Positions 53,340 through 63,137 are shown, counted from the first letter of the stretch. The stretch is 64,000 bases of DNA from Sphingobacterium rhinopitheci (GCF_022627575.1 NZ_JADEYQ010000003.1:368590-432589); one strand, 5' to 3'. The notes: generated from the sequence alone by a model not told the origin. Made by a program: numbers and translations.

Positions 53340-54383
53340 ATGGCTACTACACAATCAACTTGTCAATATATTCCTACAGATGTTCAAAAACACAACGTCT
53401 CTTTAATAAATGGTGAAAATATAAGCATCATTTTTGAAGGAAAAGCTAATACTACTGCTGTTGACCATGTTGACTTTGGTATCGAGGGCAATAAAATCAC
53501 TGCCATCATAGGAGAATCTGGTAGCGGCAAGAGTACCTTGTTAAAGATTATATATGGACTTTTAGAACCTTCTTCAGGCGAAGTAAGATACAAAGGTTGG
53601 TTGGTACCTACACGCAAGGACAAACTGATCCCGGGACACGATGCAATGAAATTAGTATCCCAAGGATTTGAAGACCTTAATATGTATGCCAAAGTATGGG
53701 ATAATATCGCTTCACAACTACCGAATACAGATCTAGCATACAAACAAATAACAACACAAAAAATGCTAGAGCGCTTGAAAATAGATCACCTTGCACAACA
53801 TCGTGTAGCCGACCTTAGTGGTGGCGAGAGACAACGTGTAGCAATTGCAAGAGCATTGATTAATGATCCAGAAGTATTACTCATGGATGAACCCTTCAAT
53901 CAAGTAGATGCCGCATTTCGTGATGCACTGCAACAGGATATTCGCCAGATAGTAGATGAGCTAGGACTTACGGTGATACTCGTTTCACACGATCCATCAG
54001 AAGTATTAGCTATGGCTGACCAACTGATCGTGATGCGCCATGGAAAAATTGTAGATCATGGACAACCTACTGATCTATACTATGCTCCAAAACATCCATA
54101 TACAGCTGTATTATTAGCTAAGAGCAATATATTAACAGAACAACAGGCCGGCATCCTTGACATAACTAGCAAATCAATGATTGGTATTCACCAAGAATGG
54201 ATAGAAGTAAACCCTAATAAAAACGGACTTTTTACAATTAAAGACATCCGTTTTAGAGGTTTTTACAAAGAATATGTTTTAGAACACCATGACATCAATT
54301 TACATAGCATTGTGAAGCATGAAACTCCACTAGAGAAAGGTACTATAGTAGATCTGAGAGTAACAAACTATATTACTTTTTAA
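53340..54383 (+). CDS. ABC transporter ATP-binding protein (orphan)
   Basis: A 347-residue ATPase with Walker A GESGSGKST (about residues 58-66), a perfect signature LSGGERQRVAIARAL, Walker B LLMDEPFNQVD and the H-loop SHD. The ATPase core resembles importer subunits (amino acid, polyamine or phosphonate type). About 100 C-terminal residues form an extra domain. There is no permease or binding-protein gene nearby, so the partner is encoded elsewhere. The stop overlaps the convergent TlpA-like gene by 11 nt. Confidence 0.87.
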   Translation: MATTQSTCQYIPTDVQKHNVSLINGENISIIFEGKANTTAVDHVDFGIEGNKITAIIGESGSGKSTLLKIIYGLLEPSSGEVRYKGWLVPTRKDKLIPGHDAMKLVSQGFEDLNMYAKVWDNIASQLPNTDLAYKQITTQKMLERLKIDHLAQHRVADLSGGERQRVAIARALINDPEVLLMDEPFNQVDAAFRDALQQDIRQIVDELGLTVILVSHDPSEVLAMADQLIVMRHGKIVDHGQPTDLYYAPKHPYTAVLLAKSNILTEQQAGILDITSKSMIGIHQEWIEVNPNKNGLFTIKDIRFRGFYKEYVLEHHDINLHSIVKHETPLEKGTIVDLRVTNYITF

Positions 54384-54879
54384 GTTCGGTATTAATAAGG
54401 TTTATCAAACCTGTAAATTCTTCCGGTGTATAACCAATAGATTGATAAATAATGACTCCGTCTTTATTTACCAATACATTACGTGGAATTGACTGTTCAG
54501 CGAACAAACTAAATACTTTTCTATTTAAATCTGGGAAAACAGGAAAAGTATAATCATTACTTTTCATAAAAGGATTCAATTTATCCCATCCTTCTTCTCG
54601 TGCCAATACCATTACCGTAAAATCACTTCTGTCCCCTAATTTATCCCAAACTTCTTTTTGTAAACGCGGAAGCTCCTGTCTACACGGAGGGCACCAAGTA
54701 GCAAAGAAATTCAATAGCACTACTTTACCTTTCAAATCATTGATAGATATTTGTGTTCCATCCTTTTTCTCCACCGTAAAAGCAGGTACTTTATCTCCTT
54801 TGTTTACTTTCCACTCTTGAGCAGACACTTTCATCTGAACAGCAAGAAATACAAGTACTATTGTTAAATATTTATTCAT
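54373..54879 (-). CDS. TlpA-family thiol-disulfide oxidoreductase
   Basis: Periplasmic thioredoxin-like protein. The 168-residue product has a signal peptide (cleavage after KVSAQ) and the redox motif WCPPC (Cys63, Cys66). The lead-in GKVVLLNFFATWCPPC and SIPRNVLVNKDG (cis-Pro) are typical of the TlpA/ResA group. It probably reduces or oxidises cysteines of envelope proteins. It sits 11 nt after the hydrolase gene on the same strand. Confidence 0.9.
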   Translation of the reverse strand: MNKYLTIVLVFLAVQMKVSAQEWKVNKGDKVPAFTVEKKDGTQISINDLKGKVVLLNFFATWCPPCRQELPRLQKEVWDKLGDRSDFTVMVLAREEGWDKLNPFMKSNDYTFPVFPDLNRKVFSLFAEQSIPRNVLVNKDGVIIYQSIGYTPEEFTGLINLINTELKK

Positions 54880-54890
54880 CTGTGATACTA

Positions 54891-55748
54891 TTAATTATTA
54901 TTTAGCCAAACGATCATATCAGCGAACCAATCTCCTTCCTCTAGCTTATTGTACATACCAAAGCCGTGACCGCCTTTTTGAAAATAATAGAATTTATTTT
55001 TTACAGCATGATTATCCAATCCTTCTTTATAGAAGAGCGCATTTTGAATAGGAACCACTTTATCATCTTCGGCATGAATAATAAATGCTGGCGGCGTATT
55101 CGAATTTATATTAAGTTCATTAGAAAAACGCTTAACATCTTCATCTTCAAAATTAGGACCAATCAAATTTTTCTTAGAACCAGCATGAGTAATTCCTTCC
55201 TTCATCGTAATAACAGGATATACTAATACCGAATAATCTGGACGGAGCAACTTTGTGTCCACAGATCCAATATAAGATGTGTCAAAATGCGTGGATAGTG
55301 TTGATGCTAAATGTCCCCCCGCAGAAAAACCCATTACTACAACATCCTTCAAATCAACACCTAGCCTATTTGCATTTTGACGAATATAAACAATTGCATT
55401 CTGCGCATCCTGAATTGGTGCTATACGTTTATCTAACATCTGTGAATCAACAGGCAAGCGATATTTTAACACAAATGAAGCATATCCTAAGTCCTTTAAC
55501 CGTTTGGCCAAATCATGTCCTTCATGATTAATAGCTACCATACCATAACCACCTCCGGGAATAATTAAAAAAACTTTGCTGTTAATTTGCTTTTCAGGCT
55601 TATAAAAATAGAATTCAGGAGCATTAGCTCCTAAAGAAACATTTGGAATAATATTTGGAACGCCATTTGGGTATAGCTGAACACTTTCTTGAGCTTGCGT
55701 TGGCAAAATCATAAATAAAAATAAGATAACATTTAAACTCTTCAACAT
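54891..55748 (-). CDS. Secreted alpha/beta hydrolase (esterase family)
   Basis: A 285-residue exported hydrolase with a signal peptide (MLKSLNVILFLFMILPTQAQ). It has an oxyanion-hole region IIPGGGYGMVAINHEG, the nucleophile elbow GFSAGGHLAS (Ser) and a catalytic His in the FQKGGHGFGMY tail, plus HAEDDKVVP for the Asp. This is the BD-FAE/acetyl xylan esterase-like group; the substrate (acetylated sugar or other ester) is unproven. TlpA-like gene follows. Confidence 0.86.
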   Translation of the reverse strand: MLKSLNVILFLFMILPTQAQESVQLYPNGVPNIIPNVSLGANAPEFYFYKPEKQINSKVFLIIPGGGYGMVAINHEGHDLAKRLKDLGYASFVLKYRLPVDSQMLDKRIAPIQDAQNAIVYIRQNANRLGVDLKDVVVMGFSAGGHLASTLSTHFDTSYIGSVDTKLLRPDYSVLVYPVITMKEGITHAGSKKNLIGPNFEDEDVKRFSNELNINSNTPPAFIIHAEDDKVVPIQNALFYKEGLDNHAVKNKFYYFQKGGHGFGMYNKLEEGDWFADMIVWLNNN

Positions 55749-56096
55749 ATTAAATAATAAATGTAGGCAAATAAGTAGTAAATAAATAACTGATTAATAA
55801 CTAAAGTTACAAAAACTTCACAAATTAAGTAACCAATTTTTAGCCAATAAAGTATTCGGCCCCAGGATAACAAATCTTGGCTAAACGCTATTTCATTAAT
55901 CAACAAACTTTACGTCGTATCGCACTTAACCCATAAAAACAAAGCATGCACAAGGTTGAAACAACACAAAAAAATTATTAACCATAAAAAAAACAAGAAG
56001 TTAATGCAAAAAACAACATATTTACACTTAGATATATTATAAAACATGAATTATAAGAAAATTCAAGTAATTTTGCTTTTCAACAAACTTTAAAAA
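55749..56096. other. Intergenic region between divergent genes
   Basis: About 350 nt of AT-rich DNA between the esterase and the sugar dehydratase, divergent. A TAATTTTG -7 box lies at 56068-56075, 21 nt before the dehydratase ATG; its -33 element is weak. No other feature is evident. Confidence 0.5.
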
Positions 56097-58019
56097 ATGA
56101 GATTAATTAGTTCTATAAAACATGTAAAAATTGTTCCTAGGTGGCTTATCCTTGCTCTTGATTTAGTCATATCGGCAGGAGCATTCATCATTGCTCTTTT
56201 CTTGTTTAACAACTTTAATCTAAGTAAAATACTTTTTAGCAATGCCCTGTCCCAATTTACAGTAACTTTAATCGTGACAGCGATATCATTTTACATCTTT
56301 AAATTATATTCTGGAATCATTAGATATACGAGTGCTGCGGACTCCATACGAATATTATCTACCATTCTATTTACGGTCATTACGCTCCTTATTATAAAAT
56401 TTATTTCTATACTATTAAATTTTCAAAATTTCATTGATACGCGCTTAATCATTATATATTCCTTATTCTTGTTTACCTTTTTAATTATTTATCGAACTTC
56501 TATTAAGATCTTCTTTCAGTATTCAAAAATAGCTCAGCGGGTCACTAAAAATGTTCTTGTGTATGGTGCTGGAGATTTAGGCATTGCAGTAAAAAGAACC
56601 TTTGATCACGATTTAACATCCAACAAAATTATTATTGGCTATGTTGATGAAGATAATAGCAAGATCGGTAAAGCGATAGACGGGGTAAAAATATTTGACT
56701 CCAACAACCTAAATAACATCCTATTTAAATTTTCTGTTGATGAATTAATAATAGCGACAACATCTATTGCTCCTGATAAAAAAGCAGAGATCATAGAAAT
56801 CTGCTTAGAACAAAATGTTAAGATATTCACCCTACCTCCAGTAAATAAAATTATGGGTGGCGACTTGACAGTTAAACAGATCAAAAATGTAAAAATTGAA
56901 GATTTATTAGAGCGAGCACCTATCAAGATTGACAATGAAAGCATACTGTCCCAATTAGAAGGCAAAAGAATCCTAGTAACAGGCGCTGCAGGTTCAATAG
57001 GTAGTGAAATAGCCAAACAGCTAAGTCAATATGGGCCACAAGTAATCATATTATGTGACCAAGCAGAATCACCATTACATAATCTTCAGCTTGATCTACA
57101 AGAGAATTTTAAAGATCAAATATATGAGACTTTTATAGGTGACATCAAAAATGAAGCACGTATGCGTTATCTTTTTGAGACACTGAAACCAAATTTGGTA
57201 TATCACGCCGCCGCCTACAAACATGTACCAATGATGGAGAGTCATCCATGTGAAGGCGTCCGTACCAATGTCAATGGTACATACAATTTAGCGAATCTTT
57301 CCGTAGAGTATAATATTCAGAAGTTTGTTTTTGTATCTACCGACAAAGCTGTAAATCCTACGAATGTAATGGGCGCATCAAAACGAATCGCCGAAACCTA
57401 TGTACAAGCATTGAATAATAAGCTTTCTAAATCTGGCAATTTAAACCACACTAAATTTATTACCACGCGATTTGGCAATGTATTAGGTTCAAATGGCTCT
57501 GTAATCCCTAGATTTAGAGACCAGATCGAAAAAGGGGGGCCATTAACGGTAACACACCGTGAAATTACGCGCTATTTTATGACCATACCCGAAGCCTGTC
57601 AATTGGTTATTGAAGCAGGAAATATGGGTGAGGGGGGAGAGATATTCGTTTTTGACATGGGTAAATCGGTAAAGATTGTCAACCTTGCTGAAAAGATGAT
57701 CAAATTATCGGGATACATTCCTTATGAAGAAATAGATATTAAATTTACAGGGTTAAGACCTGGTGAAAAGTTATATGAGGAATTATTAAATGATTTAGAG
57801 AATACGCTACCTACGCATCATAATAAAATAATGATTGCCAAAGTCAGAGATAACGATTTTGAAGAAATTGATGCTTCTATTCAGGAATTATTTGATCTCG
57901 TAAAAACACAGCACAATATAAATATTGTAAGACAAATGAAAAAAATTGTCCCTGAATTTAAAAGTCAAAATTCTTTATACGAGCAATTGGATGTAAAACA
58001 AAAACAGCAAAATATATAA
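56097..58019 (+). CDS. WbpM/CapD-type UDP-sugar 4,6-dehydratase
   Basis: Membrane-bound nucleotide-sugar dehydratase for surface polysaccharide synthesis. The 640-residue product has four N-terminal membrane helices, a first Rossmann-like domain (about 140-260) with NVLVYGAGDLGIA, then the catalytic short-chain dehydrogenase domain with VTGAAGSIGSEIA near residue 293 and STDKAVNPTNVMGASKR. It makes UDP-4-keto-6-deoxy sugars. No other glycan genes surround it, so it may serve a polysaccharide locus elsewhere or a general route. Confidence 0.9.
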   Translation: MRLISSIKHVKIVPRWLILALDLVISAGAFIIALFLFNNFNLSKILFSNALSQFTVTLIVTAISFYIFKLYSGIIRYTSAADSIRILSTILFTVITLLIIKFISILLNFQNFIDTRLIIIYSLFLFTFLIIYRTSIKIFFQYSKIAQRVTKNVLVYGAGDLGIAVKRTFDHDLTSNKIIIGYVDEDNSKIGKAIDGVKIFDSNNLNNILFKFSVDELIIATTSIAPDKKAEIIEICLEQNVKIFTLPPVNKIMGGDLTVKQIKNVKIEDLLERAPIKIDNESILSQLEGKRILVTGAAGSIGSEIAKQLSQYGPQVIILCDQAESPLHNLQLDLQENFKDQIYETFIGDIKNEARMRYLFETLKPNLVYHAAAYKHVPMMESHPCEGVRTNVNGTYNLANLSVEYNIQKFVFVSTDKAVNPTNVMGASKRIAETYVQALNNKLSKSGNLNHTKFITTRFGNVLGSNGSVIPRFRDQIEKGGPLTVTHREITRYFMTIPEACQLVIEAGNMGEGGEIFVFDMGKSVKIVNLAEKMIKLSGYIPYEEIDIKFTGLRPGEKLYEELLNDLENTLPTHHNKIMIAKVRDNDFEEIDASIQELFDLVKTQHNINIVRQMKKIVPEFKSQNSLYEQLDVKQKQQNI

Positions 58020-58044
58020 GTTTCCTTAAATTAGCATTTTAGTA

Positions 58045-58074
58045 TTGCAAATTTTTAATAAAAGTGTATTTTTG
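58045..58074 (+). promoter_or_regulatory. Promoter of the TPR protein gene
   Basis: TTG (58045-58047), 19 nt, TATTTTTG (58067-58074), a full -7 match. Transcription would start near 58080, 28 nt before the ATG. Confidence 0.68.
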
Positions 58075-58107
58075 CGTTCCGTATACTTTATACTTTAATA
58101 TAAACTA

Positions 58108-58764
58108 ATGTCAACAAATATCAATTCAACAGAGAAAAAGGGTTCTTTTTTCCAAGACAACATAAAGAGTGTCATTTTTATTGGTGGTGCAATCATTGTA
58201 TTAATATTATTATACATTGGTTATCAAAAAATTTATTTAGCTCCACGAGCTGATGAAGCTGCAGATGCCATGTTTAAAGCAGAAGAATTTGCATTGATTG
58301 ATTCGCTACAGAAAAAAGCAATTGATGGTGATGGCTCATTCTTAGGATTTCAGCAAATAGCAGATGAGTACTCCAATACACCATCAGCAAATATTGCTAA
58401 TGCATACTTAGGAGGTTTATACTTACGTCAACAGAATTTCCAAGAAGCAATTAAATACTTGAAAAAATATTCTGAAACAGGAAGTGAAATATTAGATCCT
58501 TTAGTTATCGGATTAATTGGTGATGCATATTCTGAATCTCATGATTACAAGAATGCGGCAGATTACTACAAAAAAGCGGCTGAAAAATCTAGCAACTCAT
58601 TTACGACTCCATTATTCTTAAAAAAATTGGGTTTAGTATACGAACAACTAGATGAGAATAAATCTGCAGCTGATGCCTACAATAAAATTAAGGTAGATTT
58701 CCCAGAGAGCAATGAAGCCTCGACAATTGATGGTCCATTAGCACGTGCGGAAGCAAAACAATAA
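58108..58764 (+). CDS. Membrane-anchored TPR protein (YfgM-like)
   Basis: A 218-residue protein with one N-terminal membrane segment (about 20-42) and a periplasmic series of helical repeats. Visible TPR-like units are NAYLGGLYLRQQNFQEAIKYLKKY, GDAYSESHDYKNAADYYKKA and LGLVYEQLDENKSAADAYNKI. The topology matches YfgM, a chaperone-like partner of the Sec translocon. The ribH gene follows 68 nt later after a terminator. Confidence 0.78.
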   Translation: MSTNINSTEKKGSFFQDNIKSVIFIGGAIIVLILLYIGYQKIYLAPRADEAADAMFKAEEFALIDSLQKKAIDGDGSFLGFQQIADEYSNTPSANIANAYLGGLYLRQQNFQEAIKYLKKYSETGSEILDPLVIGLIGDAYSESHDYKNAADYYKKAAEKSSNSFTTPLFLKKLGLVYEQLDENKSAADAYNKIKVDFPESNEASTIDGPLARAEAKQ

Positions 58765-58782
58765 TAACAAATAAGAAACTAC

Positions 58783-58812
58783 AAAAAGGCTGCTATAAAG
58801 GGCAGCCTTTTT
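58783..58812 (+). terminator. Intrinsic terminator after the TPR gene
   Basis: AAAAAGGCTGC (58783-58793) pairs with GCAGCCTTTTT (58802-58812) around an 8-nt loop, 19 nt after the stop. ribH starts 20 nt later, so it presumably relies on partial readthrough or its own promoter, which was not found. Confidence 0.8.
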
Positions 58813-58832
58813 CATTAAAACAAAAATTAACT

Positions 58833-59321
58833 ATGTCAAGTAGCCACAAAAATTTATCTGATTTTTCGCACATTACAATCAAAAGTGCTAAAGACTTAAA
58901 ATTTGCAATTGTTGTATCACAATGGAATGCAGAGATAACAGGAGCGCTTCTTAATGGCGCAATAGATGGTTTAATTAACAACGGTGCAACCGAGCACAAT
59001 ATTCGTGTAATTGAAGTGCCTGGTAGCTATGAATTAATCTCTGGTGCTGATATTGCACTACGTGACCAAACTTTTGATGCTATTATTTGTTTAGGATGTG
59101 TGATTCAAGGTGAAACAAGACACTTTGACTTTATATGTGCTGCTGTTGCACAAGGAATAAGTAATGTATCTACCAAATACAATAAACCTGTTATATTTGG
59201 CGTTTTAACTACAGACAACTTACAACAAGCAATTGATCGTGCTGGAGGTAAACATGGTAACAAAGGTGAAGAAGCAGCAATCACAGCTATACAAATGGCA
59301 CATATTAGTAAAGAATTCTAG
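58833..59321 (+). CDS. ribH: 6,7-dimethyl-8-ribityllumazine synthase
   Basis: Penultimate step of riboflavin synthesis. The 162-residue product has FAIVVSQWNAEITGALLNGA, EVPGSYELISGADIA, CLGCVIQGETRHFDF (catalytic His) and PVIFGVLTTDNLQQAIDRAGG, all family signatures. No FMN riboswitch is seen upstream and no other rib gene is adjacent. Confidence 0.95.
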   Translation: MSSSHKNLSDFSHITIKSAKDLKFAIVVSQWNAEITGALLNGAIDGLINNGATEHNIRVIEVPGSYELISGADIALRDQTFDAIICLGCVIQGETRHFDFICAAVAQGISNVSTKYNKPVIFGVLTTDNLQQAIDRAGGKHGNKGEEAAITAIQMAHISKEF

Positions 59322-59347
59322 AGAGTAATATTTTTTGAATAACATCA

Positions 59348-59479
59348 ATGATTATGCGACGTTTTTTTATTATTTTATTAGGATTACTAATGATTAGTAC
59401 CACCATACTATCTTCATGTGGCTCTAAGCGCTCGTCATGTGCAGCATACAGCACCTATCCTAAGAAAAAAAACAGATAA
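59348..59479 (+). CDS. Small lipoprotein
   Basis: A 43-residue predicted lipoprotein: signal peptide MIMRRFFIILLGLLMIST, lipobox LSSC (Cys24), and a short basic tail with CAAYSTYPKKKNR. A second ATG at 59354 is possible. Short lipoproteins with this CGSK start are widespread in Bacteroidota; function unknown. It follows ribH by 26 nt. Confidence 0.6.
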   Translation: MIMRRFFIILLGLLMISTTILSSCGSKRSSCAAYSTYPKKKNR

Positions 59480-59520
59480 CGTACACCAGTTCATTACGAT
59501 GACAAGATATTTCATCAATT

Positions 59521-60246
59521 ATGTATTCTATGAAATTAGTTCAAAAAATATTCTTACTCCTAACTATATTATCCTTAGCACACAATGCTAATGGACAATC
59601 AAAAAGCAAGCAAGAAATCTTAACATCCATAGGAAAAGTATCTAAATGGCATTCGGTTAATTATATCTTGTTTTCATCAAACACCCAAAATAGTATTTTC
59701 AAAGAACGTGCCTTTTTAATAGACAAATCTTCGGGAAAAGCACGATTTGATGGAAAAACAACTAATAATATAAGTTTAGTTCTACTATTCAATTACAAAA
59801 GTAAAGCACTTGAAAAAGGGTACATAAACGGGAAATTGACAGATGCCAAATCAATAATCCAATACCAAGAAGTTTTAAATCAGCTATTTGATGACACCAA
59901 ACTATTATTCTTACCTATGTTTATTGTATCTACACATAGTAGCCACCTAACAATAGGTCCAGGAAAAATAGCTAATGCAGAGAAATTAACAGAAATAAAC
60001 TTCAAGAATGTGCTTAACCTAAATAAGCAAGCTATGAATGGCACCATTTATTTAAATAGCAAAGGAGATATCAAAGAATACTATATAGATCAATCCGTAT
60101 ACGCTGTTGGTGACATTAAAGATATAGGAGATGGTATTTTATTGCCGACAAGATTTAACAATCTCAGCAACCCCAGCTTGAATATTAAGTTTAATATTGT
60201 CGCAGGATTCACAGATATTGAAAGTGACAAATTTTCAACACTATAG
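59521..60246 (+). CDS. Secreted protein of unknown function
   Basis: A 241-residue protein with a signal peptide (cleavage likely after ANGQ, near residue 26; a start at 59530, MKLVQ, is equally likely). The mature part is beta-rich with segments such as ARFDGKTTNNISLVLLFNYKSKALEKGY and DGILLPTRFNNLSNPSLNIKF, which suggest an outer-membrane lipoprotein carrier-like or similar barrel fold. No motif is decisive. It lies 9 nt before ytxJ and may be co-transcribed with it. Confidence 0.6.
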   Translation: MYSMKLVQKIFLLLTILSLAHNANGQSKSKQEILTSIGKVSKWHSVNYILFSSNTQNSIFKERAFLIDKSSGKARFDGKTTNNISLVLLFNYKSKALEKGYINGKLTDAKSIIQYQEVLNQLFDDTKLLFLPMFIVSTHSSHLTIGPGKIANAEKLTEINFKNVLNLNKQAMNGTIYLNSKGDIKEYYIDQSVYAVGDIKDIGDGILLPTRFNNLSNPSLNIKFNIVAGFTDIESDKFSTL

Positions 60247-60255
60247 TCAAAACAC

Positions 60256-60585
60256 ATGAATTGGATTAACATAGAAACCCTAGCTCAATTAGACTCAATT
60301 TATTCAGGAGAAGAGACAGTAGTCATATTCAAACATAGCACACGCTGTCCGGTAAGTTCAATGGCAAAGCGTAGTTTAGAATTTGAGAAAAACCTTATTC
60401 CTGTAGGAGCAAAGTTCTATTACCTAGACCTAATTGCGAATAGAGAAATATCAAACAAGATTGCAGAACGTTGGGATGTAAGGCACGAATCGCCGCAAAT
60501 CTTAATTCTCAAAGGCCAAGAATGTCTTTATAATGCCTCGCATTCCGATATTGAAATGCAAGACATTATAAAATATATCAGTTAA
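60256..60585 (+). CDS. ytxJ: Bacillithiol system redox-active protein YtxJ
   Basis: Thioredoxin-fold protein with a single redox Cys, thought to de-bacillithiolate proteins (bacilliredoxin family). The 109-residue product has IFKHSTRCPVSSMAK with Cys31, the family signature, then YLDLIANREISNKIAERW and SPQILILKGQE. Its presence suggests the organism makes bacillithiol. The bsh genes are not in this window. The stop overlaps the convergent hexosaminidase gene by 8 nt. Confidence 0.9.
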   Translation: MNWINIETLAQLDSIYSGEETVVIFKHSTRCPVSSMAKRSLEFEKNLIPVGAKFYYLDLIANREISNKIAERWDVRHESPQILILKGQECLYNASHSDIEMQDIIKYIS

Positions 60586-63064
60586 AATAGGTCAGCTGAC
60601 CTACTCTACCTAACGTATCTATCACAGCAAACACATATTTAGCCCCAGCGGTAAGTTTCACACCATTATTGGCGTCATACTTATCGCTTTTTAATGTCGG
60701 TATAGTACCATCTGTTGTATAATAAACAGCGAAATTAGGGTATTCCGTATTTGCACGAATAACACCATTATCAAGCTTTATACCTACAGTAGGAAGTCTA
60801 AACTCAAAGCTTTGTTTTAATTTTGGTAAGTCAACAGTAGCAATTCTATTCAAAAATTGAGTATAGTCCATTTCAAATAGAGACGTAGCAAAAGACTCTT
60901 CACTTTCATAAGCTTTCTTAGGTGCCCATGCGCGTTCTACCAAAGTAAAAAATCTCGGAAATACCATATAATCAAGTTTCGATTCACTATGTACTGTTTC
61001 GGTAAACAAGCCCCCTTTTATACCTCTCAAATTACGCTTACCTTTCTCTGTCAATCGTACTCTATCTTTGAAGCCCGCTTTACCCAATTCCTTACCACTG
61101 TAATAGGTATCAATATTAGCGAAATAGTCTTCCGGCAAGAAAGAGTAAGCATGATAGAGATCCGCATAGGTTGCCCATTTCAAGCCAGGCTCCATAAAAT
61201 TAGTATTCCACATCATATCAAAATACATATTTGAGGAGCTTAACAATACCACAGGATAACCGTCATTAGCTAATCGATATGCTAAATCTTCTTGACCACC
61301 ACCGATCACATTATTCCACACATCAAGCAGCATATTCTGCTTATCAGGAAAGTCCTTATTTACAACCATCCCTTCACCTTTATTAACCATACCAATTTCT
61401 TCCCAGCCCGCCATCACTAATCCTTTAGCCCTACATATTTCGTTAATTCTATTGATATAATACGGCCATACTTGATGTACAGAGGTAAATCCTTTTTCAT
61501 TCATCAACTCTATTATTTTGGGAGACCTCTCCCACACGCCCAGAGGCACCTCGTCGCCCCCCAAAGAAACAGTCTTAAGGGTTAAGCCAGCATCATCATA
61601 CATCGCTTTAAAATCATCTAAAACGGTATTTATAAATGTATATACAGAAGGTAATGCAGGGTTCAAGATATTATCATTAAAATTCTGTGCTGAATTATAA
61701 ATAGACTGATCTTCTAAGTCATGTAATAAATATTCTTTGGCCTCAGTTTCCTTACCCAAAGCCATCAGCCGATGATACCTTGCTTCCATAGATTTGATAG
61801 CCGCTCTTGCATGTCCTGGTGTTTCAATTTCTGGTATAACGGTAATAAAACGTTCATTAGCATATTTCAAAATCTCAATAAAATCTGCTCTTGACAAATA
61901 ATATTTGTCTGTACCAATAGCTCCTGACCCATAGGCTGGATGGATCGTATTACCATCCATAAATGATGGAGAACGTGTTGCTCCTACCTCAGTCAATTCG
62001 GGAAGAGAAGGAATTTCAATACGCCAACCTTCATCATCAATAAGATGAAAATGAAAAACATTCAACTTATAGGCAGCCATGACATCCAAATATTTCTTAA
62101 TGACTTCTTTACTTTTAAAATTACGAACAATATCCAGCATAAAACCACGATAAGCGAACCGAGGTTTATCGTTTACGGATACAAATTTCAATTTGATCGA
62201 TGTTGAATTAATAGGTGGCAACATAGACTTTAAGGACTGTATAGCATAAAAAACACCTTGGTTATCACTTGCTTCAATCGTAATTCCCTTTTCATTTACA
62301 ACCAAATTATATGCTTCTCGGGCTAATTCGGCTTTATACTTGATCCTAAATTTCCCTTCGATTTCATTGGATAATTGCAATGAATTTTGAAATGCTCCCT
62401 TCAAGTCAGTAAGAAGAAAATCAATATTTATGAATTTCTTATCTACCGAATAAGTCAAGACTTCTGGTAAGGTAAAAAAACCATCGCCAACATGCATGGA
62501 CAAAGGTGTTGGAAAAATCAATGGAAAATCAGCAGGTCTATTTAAGCGATCATTTTTCTCATATAGTGCGGTATAAAAATCCTTTTGCTCATCAATAGGT
62601 TTCCTAATAGGCTTATATACAACATCATTTACAGCGTAATATTTGTATATATCCTTCTTGTCTTGAAAATAAAAACCATTAGGTACGGTAGATATATTAG
62701 CTATGGGAAACTGAGTTTGATAATCAAAGACTAAAGAATCATGTGCACCGATAACTTGATCTGTAAAAGCTAACTTAAAAAGATTCCCATTTTCATGAGT
62801 CAACTGATACTTGCTTCCTTTATTTTCTAAAATAGGAAACATTGAATTGAACCACAAATCCCATTTTTTAAGATCAACAGGCGAATTAGATATATTCTTG
62901 AGCACTAATTTTAAGCCCAAATCATCCTTACCATCATATGTATTACTCGTACACCAAGTGATTTGAATCTTCTTACCTATATGTTGTTGTGCATATAAAT
63001 GCCCGGATTGGAGCAATACTGTTATTCCCAAAATAATAATTCTTTTAAAAATTCCTTTTCCCAT
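60578..63064 (-). CDS. Family 20 beta-N-acetylhexosaminidase
   Basis: Exo-hydrolase releasing terminal GlcNAc or GalNAc, here probably envelope-located. The product from 63064 is 828 residues with a signal peptide (MGKGIFKRIIILGITVLLQ...LYAQ), an N-terminal carbohydrate-binding domain with WCTSNTYDGKDDLG, a GH20b domain, the catalytic TIM barrel with the Asp-Glu pair in LGGDEVPLGVWE near residue 500, and a C-terminal beta domain. A frame to 63088 adds eight residues ahead of the signal and is rejected. It fits use of chitin-like or peptidoglycan-derived sugars. Confidence 0.93.
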   Translation of the reverse strand: MGKGIFKRIIILGITVLLQSGHLYAQQHIGKKIQITWCTSNTYDGKDDLGLKLVLKNISNSPVDLKKWDLWFNSMFPILENKGSKYQLTHENGNLFKLAFTDQVIGAHDSLVFDYQTQFPIANISTVPNGFYFQDKKDIYKYYAVNDVVYKPIRKPIDEQKDFYTALYEKNDRLNRPADFPLIFPTPLSMHVGDGFFTLPEVLTYSVDKKFINIDFLLTDLKGAFQNSLQLSNEIEGKFRIKYKAELAREAYNLVVNEKGITIEASDNQGVFYAIQSLKSMLPPINSTSIKLKFVSVNDKPRFAYRGFMLDIVRNFKSKEVIKKYLDVMAAYKLNVFHFHLIDDEGWRIEIPSLPELTEVGATRSPSFMDGNTIHPAYGSGAIGTDKYYLSRADFIEILKYANERFITVIPEIETPGHARAAIKSMEARYHRLMALGKETEAKEYLLHDLEDQSIYNSAQNFNDNILNPALPSVYTFINTVLDDFKAMYDDAGLTLKTVSLGGDEVPLGVWERSPKIIELMNEKGFTSVHQVWPYYINRINEICRAKGLVMAGWEEIGMVNKGEGMVVNKDFPDKQNMLLDVWNNVIGGGQEDLAYRLANDGYPVVLLSSSNMYFDMMWNTNFMEPGLKWATYADLYHAYSFLPEDYFANIDTYYSGKELGKAGFKDRVRLTEKGKRNLRGIKGGLFTETVHSESKLDYMVFPRFFTLVERAWAPKKAYESEESFATSLFEMDYTQFLNRIATVDLPKLKQSFEFRLPTVGIKLDNGVIRANTEYPNFAVYYTTDGTIPTLKSDKYDANNGVKLTAGAKYVFAVIDTLGRVGQLTYFN

Positions 63065-63137
63065 AAAATATAACTCGCTAATATTCATTTATTTCTAAAA
63101 ATAAGCAATGAAAATTATAAAAAAAAGTAAAATATAT

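Noticed and set aside
53384..53743. 119-codon frame antisense to the ABC ATPase
   Set aside because: Shadow frame across the conserved Walker A region.
63065..63088. Upstream start of the hexosaminidase
   Set aside because: The eight added residues come before a standard signal peptide whose own Met is at 63064.
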